In this document: positions 6,998 through 13,501 of the stretch, piece after piece | Position numbering within the stretch: the first letter of the stretch is position 1 | How the letters are laid out: each line of letters opens with the position of its first letter | NCBI GenBank assembly: GCA_964614585.1 | Contig: CAZTLW010000054.1 | Span: 1-14,878 of the forward strand | Length of the DNA stretch: 14,878 nucleotides | Direction: 5' to 3' | Source: JAHEFX01 sp964614585 | Lineage (GTDB): Bacteria > Actinomycetota > Acidimicrobiia > Spongiisociales > JAENVV01 | Position numbers and translations under genes: made by a program | Notes under the pieces: generated by a model | The model's database searches: none | What the model was told of the DNA's origin: nothing | Seen by the model: the letters and a program-made list of their open reading frames with translations, nothing else

Positions 6998-7930
6998 CTA
7001 GAGGTCGACCACCGAGACCCGCAGGTCGTGGCTGCCGTCGGCGCGGGTGAACTCGTAGTACCAGTACAGGCGGTCGCCCACCCGAAGCGGGTACACGTAC
7101 CGGACCGACCCATGGGGCGAGCGCACCCACGGCTCCTCGAGGGGGACCCGCTCGAAGGAGCGCCCGTCGGTGGTGGTGACCAGGCCGCACCACTCCTCGT
7201 AGTTGTCGTAGGCGGTGCGGGACCCGTCGTACGTGCCGAGCGTCTCACCGTCGAGGTCCACGAGGCCGTTGAGTCGGGCTCGCTGGCCGTGCCACGAGCC
7301 GGCGCCCGCCGGGGCGAGGACGTATTCGATCGTCTCGAAGTAGTGGCCGTCGGGTGACTCGGCGAGGATCGTCTCCTCCTGGGGCGCGGTCGTCCACCGG
7401 TCGCCATCGATGGTGGGGCCGGGACGGGGGTTGGTGGTGGCGTAGAGGCGGTACCCGCCGTCGTCGGTGCGGTACACGACGGGGTCCTTGATGAAGCCCA
7501 GGCCGAAGTTGGTGGGGTCGAGGACGGTGCGCCGGCCCTGGGTGTCGAGCTCGGCGGGCGAAGGACCGGTGACGACGTCGATCCGCCACCAGCCGGGCGA
7601 CCCCGCCCGCTCGTAGGAGAGGTAGAGCCGCCACTCGTCGGCGTCGTGGCGCAGGCAATGGCCGACCTCGATGGAACTCGAGGCGAGGTCCTCCTTCGAG
7701 GCCTCCCAGACGTCGTCGAAGCGGATGCCGTCGTCGGAGGTCGCCACCCGGCAGACCCCACCGCGGCCCCGCTCGAGGGGCGTCCGGAGGCGGTAGAACA
7801 GCGTGAAGAGACCCGACTCGGGGTCATGGGCGACCTTGTGGCCGCCCACCCAGAACCCGTAGCCCCGGTCGAGCGGTTCACGGATGACGGTGCCGGCGGA
7901 CGGGTCGAAGCGCAGGTGGTCGTAGGCCAT
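6998..7930 (-). CDS. Beta-propeller glycosidase-like protein (GH43/GH32/GH130-type fold)
   Basis: This 310-residue protein is built of repeated blade-like units rich in Trp and Tyr. Examples are WVGGHKVAHDPESG (27-40), IEVGHCLRHDADEWRLYLSY (87-106), GFIKDPVVYRTDDGGYRLYA (145-164), SPDGHYFETIEYVL (192-205) and SVRYVYPLRVGDRLYWYYEF (275-294). The pattern of acidic turns followed by xLYY strands is that of five-bladed propeller glycosidases and phosphorylases. KDP in the middle blade and acidic residues in the others could be catalytic, but I cannot assign them. There is no signal peptide, so it would be cytoplasmic. No sugar transporter or sugar kinase lies nearby, so the substrate is open. The ATG at 7930 is supported by TAGGCT six bases before it. 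It is followed on the same strand by aminopeptidase P. Confidence 0.7.
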   Translation of the reverse strand: MAYDHLRFDPSAGTVIREPLDRGYGFWVGGHKVAHDPESGLFTLFYRLRTPLERGRGGVCRVATSDDGIRFDDVWEASKEDLASSSIEVGHCLRHDADEWRLYLSYERAGSPGWWRIDVVTGPSPAELDTQGRRTVLDPTNFGLGFIKDPVVYRTDDGGYRLYATTNPRPGPTIDGDRWTTAPQEETILAESPDGHYFETIEYVLAPAGAGSWHGQRARLNGLVDLDGETLGTYDGSRTAYDNYEEWCGLVTTTDGRSFERVPLEEPWVRSPHGSVRYVYPLRVGDRLYWYYEFTRADGSHDLRVSVVDL

Positions 7931-7936
7931 GGGGCC

Positions 7937-7942
7937 AGCCTA
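7937..7942 (-). promoter_or_regulatory. Predicted -10 hexamer of the propeller-protein gene (leaderless)
   Basis: The minus strand reads TAGGCT, six bases before the ATG at 7930. This fits leaderless transcription. It lies in the 56-base divergent gap shared with the SRPBCC gene. Confidence 0.55.
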
Positions 7943-7986
7943 TGTCGCGATCGATCCGGGGCCGCCGGGCGATCCGTACCGACGAC

Positions 7987-8430
7987 ATGAGCGAACGACA
8001 GGTCTCCACGACCCGCATCGTCGACGCGCCGCCGGCGACGATCTGGGACATCATCACCGACCCGGCCATGCACCCGGTCATCGACGGGTCGGGCACCGTC
8101 AAGGCGGCCCTCGGCAATCCCAAGCGACTCGGGCCGAACTCGAAGTTCGGCATGTCGATGAAGATGGGCCTCCCCTACCCGATCCGCAACAAGGTGGTCG
8201 AGTACGTCGAGGGCCGGCGCATCGCCTGGCAGCACTTCTCGGGCCACCGCTGGCGGTGGGAGTTGGAGGAGGTCGAGGGTGGCACCCGGGTGACCGAGAC
8301 CTTCGACTGGTCGACGGCCCGTTCCCCGCAGGCCATCGAGGCGGGCGGGTTCCCCGAGAAGAACCTCCGCGGCATGGAGGCCACCCTGGAGCGCCTCGCC
8401 GAGGTGGTGGCCGAGGGCCGCGCCGCCTGA
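7987..8430 (+). CDS. SRPBCC (START-like/polyketide cyclase-like) family protein
   Basis: This 147-residue protein has the usual pattern of the superfamily: STTRIVDAPPATIWDIITDP at the N-terminus (first strand and helix), a central run of strands including NKVVEYVEGRRIAWQHFSG, then TRVTETFDW, and a long C-terminal helix with LRGMEATLERLAEVV. These helix-grip proteins bind hydrophobic ligands and some are cyclases or hydrolases; the function here is unknown. I chose the ATG at 7987 because family similarity starts right there. An earlier ATG at 7942 would fall within the divergent promoter. No clear promoter hexamer or ribosome site is seen (TACCGA at 7977-7982 is weak). It is upstream of the AtuA-like gene on the same strand but separated by a repeat carrying that gene's promoter, so a shared operon is uncertain. 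Confidence 0.85.
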   Translation: MSERQVSTTRIVDAPPATIWDIITDPAMHPVIDGSGTVKAALGNPKRLGPNSKFGMSMKMGLPYPIRNKVVEYVEGRRIAWQHFSGHRWRWELEEVEGGTRVTETFDWSTARSPQAIEAGGFPEKNLRGMEATLERLAEVVAEGRAA

Positions 8431-8447
8431 GGCTCGCTTCGCTCGCC

Positions 8448-8489
8448 AGTACTGAGTACTCGGTACTCGGTACTCGGTACTCAGTACTC
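8448..8489. repeat. Tandem heptamer repeat, six units of (A/G)GTACT(C/G)
   Basis: Six consecutive seven-base units run AGTACTG, AGTACTC, GGTACTC three times, AGTACTC. The block is also internally symmetric: AGTACTGAGTAC (8448-8459) is the exact reverse complement of GTACTCAGTACT (8477-8488). It is far less GC-rich than its surroundings. It lies in the 80-base gap between the SRPBCC and AtuA-like genes, just upstream of the predicted promoter of the latter. Confidence 0.9.
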
Positions 8490-8507
8490 GCGAAGCGTAG
8501 CTTCGCG
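8489..8507 (+). promoter_or_regulatory. Perfect hairpin embedding the -10 hexamer of the AtuA-like gene
   Basis: CGCGAAGC (8489-8496) and GCTTCGCG (8500-8507) pair perfectly around GTA. TAGCTT at 8498-8503 fits the TANNNT -10 pattern and stands exactly seven bases before the ATG at 8511. A third copy of the stem half, GCTTCGC at 8436-8442, can pair with 8490-8496 instead, enclosing the whole heptamer block. Confidence 0.6.
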
Positions 8508-8510
8508 CCC

Positions 8511-10283
8511 ATGGCCGACCCGATCCGCATCGCGAACTGCTCGGGGTTCTTCGGCGACCGCCTCTCCGCCGCCCGGGAGATGGTCGACGGGGGACCCATC
8601 GACGTGCTCACCGGCGACTGGCTCGCCGAACTGACCATGTACATCTTCTCCAAGACCAAGGAGCGGCGCCCCGACGGCGGGTTCGCCCGCACCTTCGTCG
8701 CCCAGATGGCCGACGTCCTCGGCGACTGCCTCGACCGGGGCATCAAGGTGGTTGCGAACGCGGGGGCCCTCGACCCGCACGGGTGCGCCGCCGCGGTGGA
8801 GCAGGTCGCCGCCGACCAGGGCCTGTCGCCGAAGATCGCCGTCGTCACCGGCGACGACCTCATCGGCCGCATCGGGGAGCTGCAGGCCGCCGGCCACGAC
8901 CTCGCCCACCTCGACACGGGCGAGCCGCTCGGCGAGATGGCTTCGGAGATGCTCACCGCCAACGCCTACCTGGGCGGTTGGGGGATCGCCGAGGCCTTGG
9001 CCCGGGGCGCCGACGTCGTCATCACCGGCCGGGTCACCGACGCGGCGGTGGTGGTCGGCCCCGCCGCCTGGCACCACGGCTGGGCCCGCGACGACTGGGA
9101 CGCTCTGGCCGGCGCCGTGGTGGCCGGCCACGTCATCGAGTGCGGCGCCCAGGCCACCGGCGGCAACTACTCCTTCTTCACCGAGGTTCCGGGCCTCGCC
9201 CACGCCGGGTTCCCCTGGGCCGAGGTCGCCGAGGACGGGTCGTTCGTGGTCGGCAAGCACGACGACGGCACCGGCGGCGAGGTGTCGATCGGGACCGTCA
9301 CCAGCCAGCTCCTCTACGAGATCGGCGGCCACCGGTACGGCAACCCCGACGTCGTCGCCCGCTTCGACACCCTGTCCCTCGAACAGGTCGCCCCGAACCG
9401 GGTGCGGGTAACCGGGGTGGTCGGCGAGACCGCGCCGGACCGGCTCAAGGTGGCGATGAACTACGCCGGGGGGTGGAAGAACTCGATGGCGGTGTGCCTG
9501 ACCGGCCTCGACATCGACGAGAAGATGGCCCTCGTCGACGACACGGTGTGGGACGCCTGCCCCCACGACCCCGAGGACTTCGAGGTCGTGACCACCGAAC
9601 TCGTCGGCCGCCCCGAGCACGACCCATCCGACAACGCCGCCGCCGTCTGCCTGTACCGGATCACGGTCCGCGACCGCGACCCCGACAAGGTCGGCCGGGC
9701 GTTCGCGAACTCGGTGATCGAGACGGCGCTCTCGTCGATTCCGGGCTTCTTCTCGTTCACCCCACCGGGGTCCGGCGCCGTGTACCCGGTCTACTGGCCG
9801 GCGCTCGTCGACCCGGGCGTCGTCACCCACGAGGTCCACGTCGACGGCGAGGTCGTCACCATCCCCCACCCCGAGGGCGCAGCCCCGATGCGCACCGACG
9901 ACGAGGCGTATCCGGTCCCGGCGATCCACCGGGAGTGGGGCGAGACGACCTGGGCGCCGCTCGGGGCGGTCGTCGGGGCCCGGTCGGGCGACAAGGGCCC
10001 GAACGCCAACCTCGGTGTGTTCACCCGCTCCGACGACGCATTCTGGTGGCTCCACGAGACGCTCACCGCCGAGCGCCTCGTCGACCTCCTCCCCGACCTG
10101 GCGGGGCTGTCGGTCACTCGGCACGTGTTCCCGAAGCTCCGGGCGATGAACTTCGTCGTCGGCCACCTCCTCGAGGAGGGCGTCGCCGCCGCCACCCGGG
10201 TCGACGCGCAGGCCAAGGGCCTGTCCGAGTACCTTCGCGCCCGCCACCTCGAGATCCCGACCGTCCTGCTGGAGGACCGATGA
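8511..10283 (+). CDS. AtuA-like acyclic terpene utilisation family protein (DUF1446)
   Basis: This 590-residue protein matches the AtuA/DUF1446 family over its whole length. The N-terminal core begins IRIANCSGFFGDRLSAA (5-21) and includes DVLTGDWLAELTMYI (31-45), KVVANAGALDPHGCA (79-93), GADVVITGRVTDAA (166-179) and ECGAQATGGNYSFF (210-223). The C-terminal AtuA-like ferredoxin-fold domain (about 484-582) carries the ARSGDKGPNANLGVF signature (490-504). Family members lie in gene clusters for citronellol/geraniol and related branched acyl-CoA breakdown, but the biochemical role is not settled. The ATG at 8511 is preferred: the frame is open far upstream, but only through the heptamer repeat and the SRPBCC gene. 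There is no Shine-Dalgarno; a leaderless promoter is predicted. Its stop overlaps the dehydrogenase start as ATGA, so the two proteins are probably made together. Confidence 0.93.
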   Translation: MADPIRIANCSGFFGDRLSAAREMVDGGPIDVLTGDWLAELTMYIFSKTKERRPDGGFARTFVAQMADVLGDCLDRGIKVVANAGALDPHGCAAAVEQVAADQGLSPKIAVVTGDDLIGRIGELQAAGHDLAHLDTGEPLGEMASEMLTANAYLGGWGIAEALARGADVVITGRVTDAAVVVGPAAWHHGWARDDWDALAGAVVAGHVIECGAQATGGNYSFFTEVPGLAHAGFPWAEVAEDGSFVVGKHDDGTGGEVSIGTVTSQLLYEIGGHRYGNPDVVARFDTLSLEQVAPNRVRVTGVVGETAPDRLKVAMNYAGGWKNSMAVCLTGLDIDEKMALVDDTVWDACPHDPEDFEVVTTELVGRPEHDPSDNAAAVCLYRITVRDRDPDKVGRAFANSVIETALSSIPGFFSFTPPGSGAVYPVYWPALVDPGVVTHEVHVDGEVVTIPHPEGAAPMRTDDEAYPVPAIHREWGETTWAPLGAVVGARSGDKGPNANLGVFTRSDDAFWWLHETLTAERLVDLLPDLAGLSVTRHVFPKLRAMNFVVGHLLEEGVAAATRVDAQAKGLSEYLRARHLEIPTVLLEDR

Positions 10284-11431
10284 GCGCCCACTTCACCGAC
10301 GAGCACCACCAGTTCCGCAAGCTCGTCCGCGAGTTCGTCACCAACGAGATCAACCCCCATGTGGACGCGTGGGAGGCGGCGGAGTGGATGCCGCTCCACG
10401 ACGTCTTCGGCCAGATGGCCGAGCTCGGGATGCTCGGCCTCGAGTACGAGCCCGAGTACGGAGGCCAGGGCGCCGACCACTTCTTCACGGTCGTCCTCGC
10501 CGAGGAGCTGGGCCGCGCCGACCACGGCTCGATCGGGATGGCCGTGGGCGTGCAGGTCGACATGGCGACCCCGTCGCTGGCGAGGTTCGGCACCCCCGAA
10601 CAGAAGGAGCGGTTCCTCGCCCCCGCCCTGCGAGGCGAGGCCGTGGCGTCGATCGCCGTGACCGAGCCCGACGCCGGCTCCGACGTCGCCGCCATCCGCA
10701 CCCGGGCGGTGCGTGACGGCGACGAGTGGGTCATCGACGGCTCGAAGATGTACATCACCAACTCGCTGCAGGCCGACTGGATCTGTCTGCTCGCCCGCAC
10801 CTCCGACGAGGGCGGCTACGCCGGGATGAGCCAGATCCTCGTCCCGACCGAGACCCCCGGGTTCGAGGTGTCGAAGAAGCTCGACAAGCTCGGGATGCGG
10901 GCGTCGGACACCGGGCTGCTCTCGTTCACCGACATGCGGGTGCCGGTGGAGTACACCCTCGGGGCCGAGGGGACCGGCTTCCAGCAGCAGATGCACCAGT
11001 TCGTCGTCGAGCGGATGTGGGCGAACTACGGGGCGATCGGCGGGCTGGAGCGGGCGCTCCAGCGCACCGCCGAGTACCTCAAGGAGCGGGTCGTCTTCGG
11101 AAAGCCGCTCATGAAGAACCAGTTCATCCAGTACAAACTCGCCGAGCTCGCCGCCGAGGTCGAGGCCCTCAAGCAGCTGAACTACGCCACCGCCGCGGCC
11201 TACCAGCGGGGGGAGGACCCCACCCGGCTGGCGACCATCGCCAAGTTCAAGGCGGGGCGGCTCACCCGGGAGGTCGCCGACTGGGTCATGCAGTTCCACG
11301 GCGGCATCGGCTACATCGAGGAGACGTGGACGGCCCGGTTCCTGCGCGACAACCGCCTGACCTCCATCGGCGGCGGCGCCGACGAGGTGATGCTGCAGGT
11401 GCTGGCCCGGATGGACGGCTACTGGGCGTAG
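10280..11431 (+). CDS. Acyl-CoA dehydrogenase, long-chain/branched-chain (citronellyl-CoA-like) type
   Basis: This 383-residue FAD enzyme has all three acyl-CoA dehydrogenase domains. The helical N-terminus ends near LGMLGLEYEPEYGGQG (49-64). The middle beta domain has AVTEPDAGSD (126-135), WVIDGSKMYITN (150-161) and LGMRASDTG (204-212). The C-terminal helical domain has the MQFHGGIGYIEETWTARFLR segment (337-356). The MCAD catalytic Glu position (YEGTSE) reads IGGGADE (363-369), with Gly365 in its place. Glu244 in FVVERMWAN lies where LCAD and isovaleryl-CoA dehydrogenase carry the base, so Glu244 is the likely base. It would oxidise an acyl-CoA to the 2-enoyl-CoA and pass electrons to ETF. 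Coupling to the AtuA-like gene points to a branched or terpenoid substrate. Its stop is three bases from the convergent hydrolase stop. Confidence 0.95.
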   Translation: MSAHFTDEHHQFRKLVREFVTNEINPHVDAWEAAEWMPLHDVFGQMAELGMLGLEYEPEYGGQGADHFFTVVLAEELGRADHGSIGMAVGVQVDMATPSLARFGTPEQKERFLAPALRGEAVASIAVTEPDAGSDVAAIRTRAVRDGDEWVIDGSKMYITNSLQADWICLLARTSDEGGYAGMSQILVPTETPGFEVSKKLDKLGMRASDTGLLSFTDMRVPVEYTLGAEGTGFQQQMHQFVVERMWANYGAIGGLERALQRTAEYLKERVVFGKPLMKNQFIQYKLAELAAEVEALKQLNYATAAAYQRGEDPTRLATIAKFKAGRLTREVADWVMQFHGGIGYIEETWTARFLRDNRLTSIGGGADEVMLQVLARMDGYWA

Positions 11432-11434
11432 CCC

Positions 11435-12493
11435 TCACGCCCCGCCGACGAACCCCCAGAAGAGCTCGCTCCAGCGGGCCTCGTTGTCGATGTGCGGCCC
11501 GTGGGTGGAGCCGGCGATGACCTCCGTCCGCACCGAGCCACCGGCGGCGGCATAGCGGTCGAGCACCGCCCGGATCTGGTCGAGCATCGGCTGGGGCGGG
11601 CACGCCTCGGGACCCGGCCAGCCCGGCACCAGGCCGAGCTCGCCGAGGGCGGCGAGGTCGAACATCGACCCGTTCGCCACGATCTGGTCGCCCTCCCCGT
11701 GGGTCCACAGCACCGGCGGCTTGGGGTCGACGTCGGCGAGGTCGTCCCACCGGCAGTACTTGCCGGACAGGGCGTTGAGGATCCCGGTGGTGCCGGGGGC
11801 GACCATCGGCCAGTGCTCCGACGGCGTCGAGTCGCCGGGGTAGCCCTCGTCGCCGATGAGCGCCTTGAGGATCTCGGCGGTGAGGTCGTCCTCCCAGGCC
11901 GGGTCGATCGAGAACTCGGGCGACCAGTAGAAGGCCCGCATGATGTTGCGGGGCGACGTGTCGGCGTCGGCGGTGGCGTCGCCGTCGGCAAGACGCTGCA
12001 CGAAGTCAGGGTTGGCGACCCCACCCCCGGAGCCGGCGAAGTCCGGGTTGGTGGGGGTGCCCTCGGCATCGCGGGTGGCCCCGAACCCGTACGGGGCGAC
12101 GGGGTCGATGAACGTCAGCGAGGCGACCGCGCCGGGTCGGTCGACGGCGTAGTGGGCGATCGCCGCGCCGCCGGTGGACCAGCCGACGAGGTGGACGGGG
12201 TCGGTGATCCCCAGGTGGTCGACGAGCGCCGCAAGGTCGTCGGACCAGTCCCGCAGGCCGCGGGTGGCGTCGATGGCCACCTTCGCCGAGTCGCCGAAGC
12301 CGCGCATGTCGGGGGCGATGACCCGGTACCCGTCGGGGGCGCCGGCGAGGACCCGGTCGTAGAAGCGGGCCGACGAGAGGTTGCCGTGGACGAGCACGAC
12401 GGGGGTGCCGTCGGCGGGGCCGGTCTCGAGCCAGTGGGTCTCGAGGCGGTCGGTGGTGGCGGTCTCGCTGCGGACGCCATCGGGGATGGGCAT
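11435..12493 (-). CDS. Alpha/beta-hydrolase family protein
   Basis: This 352-residue protein has a standard alpha/beta-hydrolase core: VVLVHGNLSSARFYDRVL (32-49) with the oxyanion-hole HGN, APDMRGFGDS (60-69), the nucleophile elbow GWSTGG (104-109, Ser106), THGEGDQIV (264-272, Asp269) and GSTHGPHID (328-336, His331 or His334). The cap region (about 135-255) is long, with NPDF repeated at 149-152 and 161-164. Ser as nucleophile indicates an esterase, lipase or epoxide-unrelated hydrolase; the substrate is unknown. A GGAGAG ribosome site precedes the ATG at 12493. It is divergent from a haloalkane dehalogenase of the same superfamily, with symmetric promoters, so the two may respond to the same signal. 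The convergent junction with the dehydrogenase is only three bases, and no terminator is visible there. Confidence 0.88.
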   Translation of the reverse strand: MPIPDGVRSETATTDRLETHWLETGPADGTPVVLVHGNLSSARFYDRVLAGAPDGYRVIAPDMRGFGDSAKVAIDATRGLRDWSDDLAALVDHLGITDPVHLVGWSTGGAAIAHYAVDRPGAVASLTFIDPVAPYGFGATRDAEGTPTNPDFAGSGGGVANPDFVQRLADGDATADADTSPRNIMRAFYWSPEFSIDPAWEDDLTAEILKALIGDEGYPGDSTPSEHWPMVAPGTTGILNALSGKYCRWDDLADVDPKPPVLWTHGEGDQIVANGSMFDLAALGELGLVPGWPGPEACPPQPMLDQIRAVLDRYAAAGGSVRTEVIAGSTHGPHIDNEARWSELFWGFVGGA

Positions 12494-12522
12494 GGAACTC
12501 TCCGAGGTCGTGGTGGCCGGGG

Positions 12523-12528
12523 AACCTA
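12523..12528 (-). promoter_or_regulatory. Predicted -10 hexamer of the alpha/beta-hydrolase gene
   Basis: The minus strand reads TAGGTT within GAACCTAGG (12522-12530), the left arm of a 9-bp exact inverted repeat whose right arm is 12550-12558. It is 29 bases from the ATG, leaving a short leader that contains GGAGAG. Confidence 0.5.
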
Positions 12529-12551
12529 GGCGCGCCGGGCCCCGCCGGGCC

Positions 12552-12557
12552 TAGGTT
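12552..12557 (+). promoter_or_regulatory. Predicted -10 hexamer of the haloalkane dehalogenase gene
   Basis: TAGGTT lies in the right arm CCTAGGTTC (12550-12558). The GTG start follows 25 bases later, with GGAG at 12575-12578 as ribosome site. The two outward-facing -10 elements are only 23 bases apart, so each promoter's -35 region lies close to the other -10. Confidence 0.5.
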
Positions 12558-12582
12558 CGCGCCCAGCGACGAACGGAGCCCC

Positions 12583-13443
12583 GTGGAGAAGCAGTACGCG
12601 ACCGTCAACGGCCTGCAGATGGCCTATGTCGACGAGGGCGAGGGCGACCCGATCGTCTTCCTCCACGGCAACCCGACTTCCTCGTACCTGTGGCGCAACG
12701 TGTGGCCCCACGTCCGGGGCCAGGGCCGGATCATCGCCCCCGACCTCATCGGCCACGGGGACTCCGACAAGCTGCCCGAGTCGGGCCCCGACGCCTACAC
12801 GTTCGTCCAGCACCGCGAGTACCTCGACGGCCTCCTCGAGCAGTTGGGCGTGACCGACGACGTGACCCTCGTCGTCCACGACTGGGGGTCGGGGCTCGGC
12901 TTCGACTGGGCCCACCGCCACCCCGACGCCGTCAAGGGCATCTGCTACATGGAGGCGATCGTCATGCCCCTGCCGTCGTGGGACCTGTGGCCCGAGTCGG
13001 CCCGGGGGATCTTCCAGGCCATGCGCTCGGAGGCCGGCGAGGAGATCGTGCTCACCAAGAACGTCTTCGTGGAGCGCATCCTCCCCGCCTCGATCATCCG
13101 CGACCTCACGGACGAGGAGATGGCCGAGTACCGCCGTCCCTTCACCGAGGCCGGGGAGGCCCGGCGCCCCACCCTCACCTGGCCCCGCCAGATCCCGATG
13201 GCCGGCGAGCCCGCCGACGTGGCCGAGATCGTCGGCGCCTACGCCGAGTGGCTGGCCCAGAGCGACATCCCCAAGCTGTTCGTGAACGCCGAGCCCGGCA
13301 CCATCCTCATCGGCCCCCAGCGCGAGTTCTGCCGCACCTGGCCGAACCAGACCGAGATCACGGTCGCCGGCCTCCACTTCATCCAGGAGGACTCCGCCGA
13401 CGAGATCGGCGAGGCGCTGTCCGGCTGGCTCGCCGGCCTGTAG
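12583..13443 (+). CDS. dhaA: Haloalkane dehalogenase, subfamily HLD-II (LinB/DhaA-like)
   Basis: This 286-residue enzyme is full length for the family. It hydrolyses the carbon-halogen bond of haloalkanes to an alcohol and halide in the cytosol. The catalytic pentad is complete: Asp100 nucleophile and halide-binding Trp101 in VVHDWGSGLGFDWA, halide-binding Asn30 in HGNPTSSYLW, catalytic acid Glu124 in YMEAIVMP, and base His265 in GLHFIQED. Glu after strand 6 is the HLD-II arrangement. Long stretches such as EAGEARRPTLTWPRQIP (189-205) and FCRTWPNQTEITVAG (249-263) resemble LinB closely from memory. The GTG at 12583 begins the family N-terminus and has a GGAG ribosome site four bases away. Base composition matches its neighbours and there is no mobile element, so recent transfer is not evident. 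The natural substrate is unknown. Confidence 0.95.
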   Translation: MEKQYATVNGLQMAYVDEGEGDPIVFLHGNPTSSYLWRNVWPHVRGQGRIIAPDLIGHGDSDKLPESGPDAYTFVQHREYLDGLLEQLGVTDDVTLVVHDWGSGLGFDWAHRHPDAVKGICYMEAIVMPLPSWDLWPESARGIFQAMRSEAGEEIVLTKNVFVERILPASIIRDLTDEEMAEYRRPFTEAGEARRPTLTWPRQIPMAGEPADVAEIVGAYAEWLAQSDIPKLFVNAEPGTILIGPQREFCRTWPNQTEITVAGLHFIQEDSADEIGEALSGWLAGL

Positions 13444-13472
13444 GGGCCGCAGGCGCCGTCCCCGGACGACCG

Positions 13473-13478
13473 TAGGGT
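13473..13478 (+). promoter_or_regulatory. Predicted -10 hexamer of the YidB-like gene
   Basis: TAGGGT fits the same TANNNT pattern as the other genes. About 23 bases separate it from the ATG, making a short leader with a strong ribosome site. Confidence 0.5.
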
Positions 13479-13486
13479 GTCGGACG

Positions 13487-13496
13487 AAAGGAGGTG
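13487..13496 (+). promoter_or_regulatory. Strong ribosome binding site
   Basis: AAAGGAGGTG lies five bases before the ATG at 13502 and is a near-complete anti-16S complement. It is the strongest such site in the window and fixes the start of the YidB-like gene. Confidence 0.85.
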
Positions 13497-13501
13497 CATC
13501 C

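Noticed and set aside
6966..7193. Upstream extension of aminopeptidase P
   Set aside because: The extra residues are Pro/Arg/Gly-rich, overlap the propeller-protein gene, and lie upstream of the predicted promoter.
8448..8489. Heptamer array considered as a small CRISPR array
   Set aside because: Units are seven bases with no spacers, and no cas gene is present. It is a simple tandem repeat.
7929..8510. Possible N-terminal extension of the AtuA-like protein through the upstream open frame
   Set aside because: The extension would read through the SRPBCC gene in another frame and the heptamer repeat; family similarity begins at 8511, where a promoter hexamer is correctly spaced.
8481..10247. 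Long open frame (588 codons) on the minus strand opposite the AtuA-like gene
   Set aside because: Its translation is a Gly/Arg/Val/His-rich low-complexity product with no domain, while the plus strand encodes a full AtuA family protein. It is a GC-bias shadow.
12583..13443. Haloalkane dehalogenase as a recently acquired gene
   Set aside because: Base composition, promoter hexamer and codon choice look like the neighbours, and there are no insertion sequences, integrase or flanking repeats.
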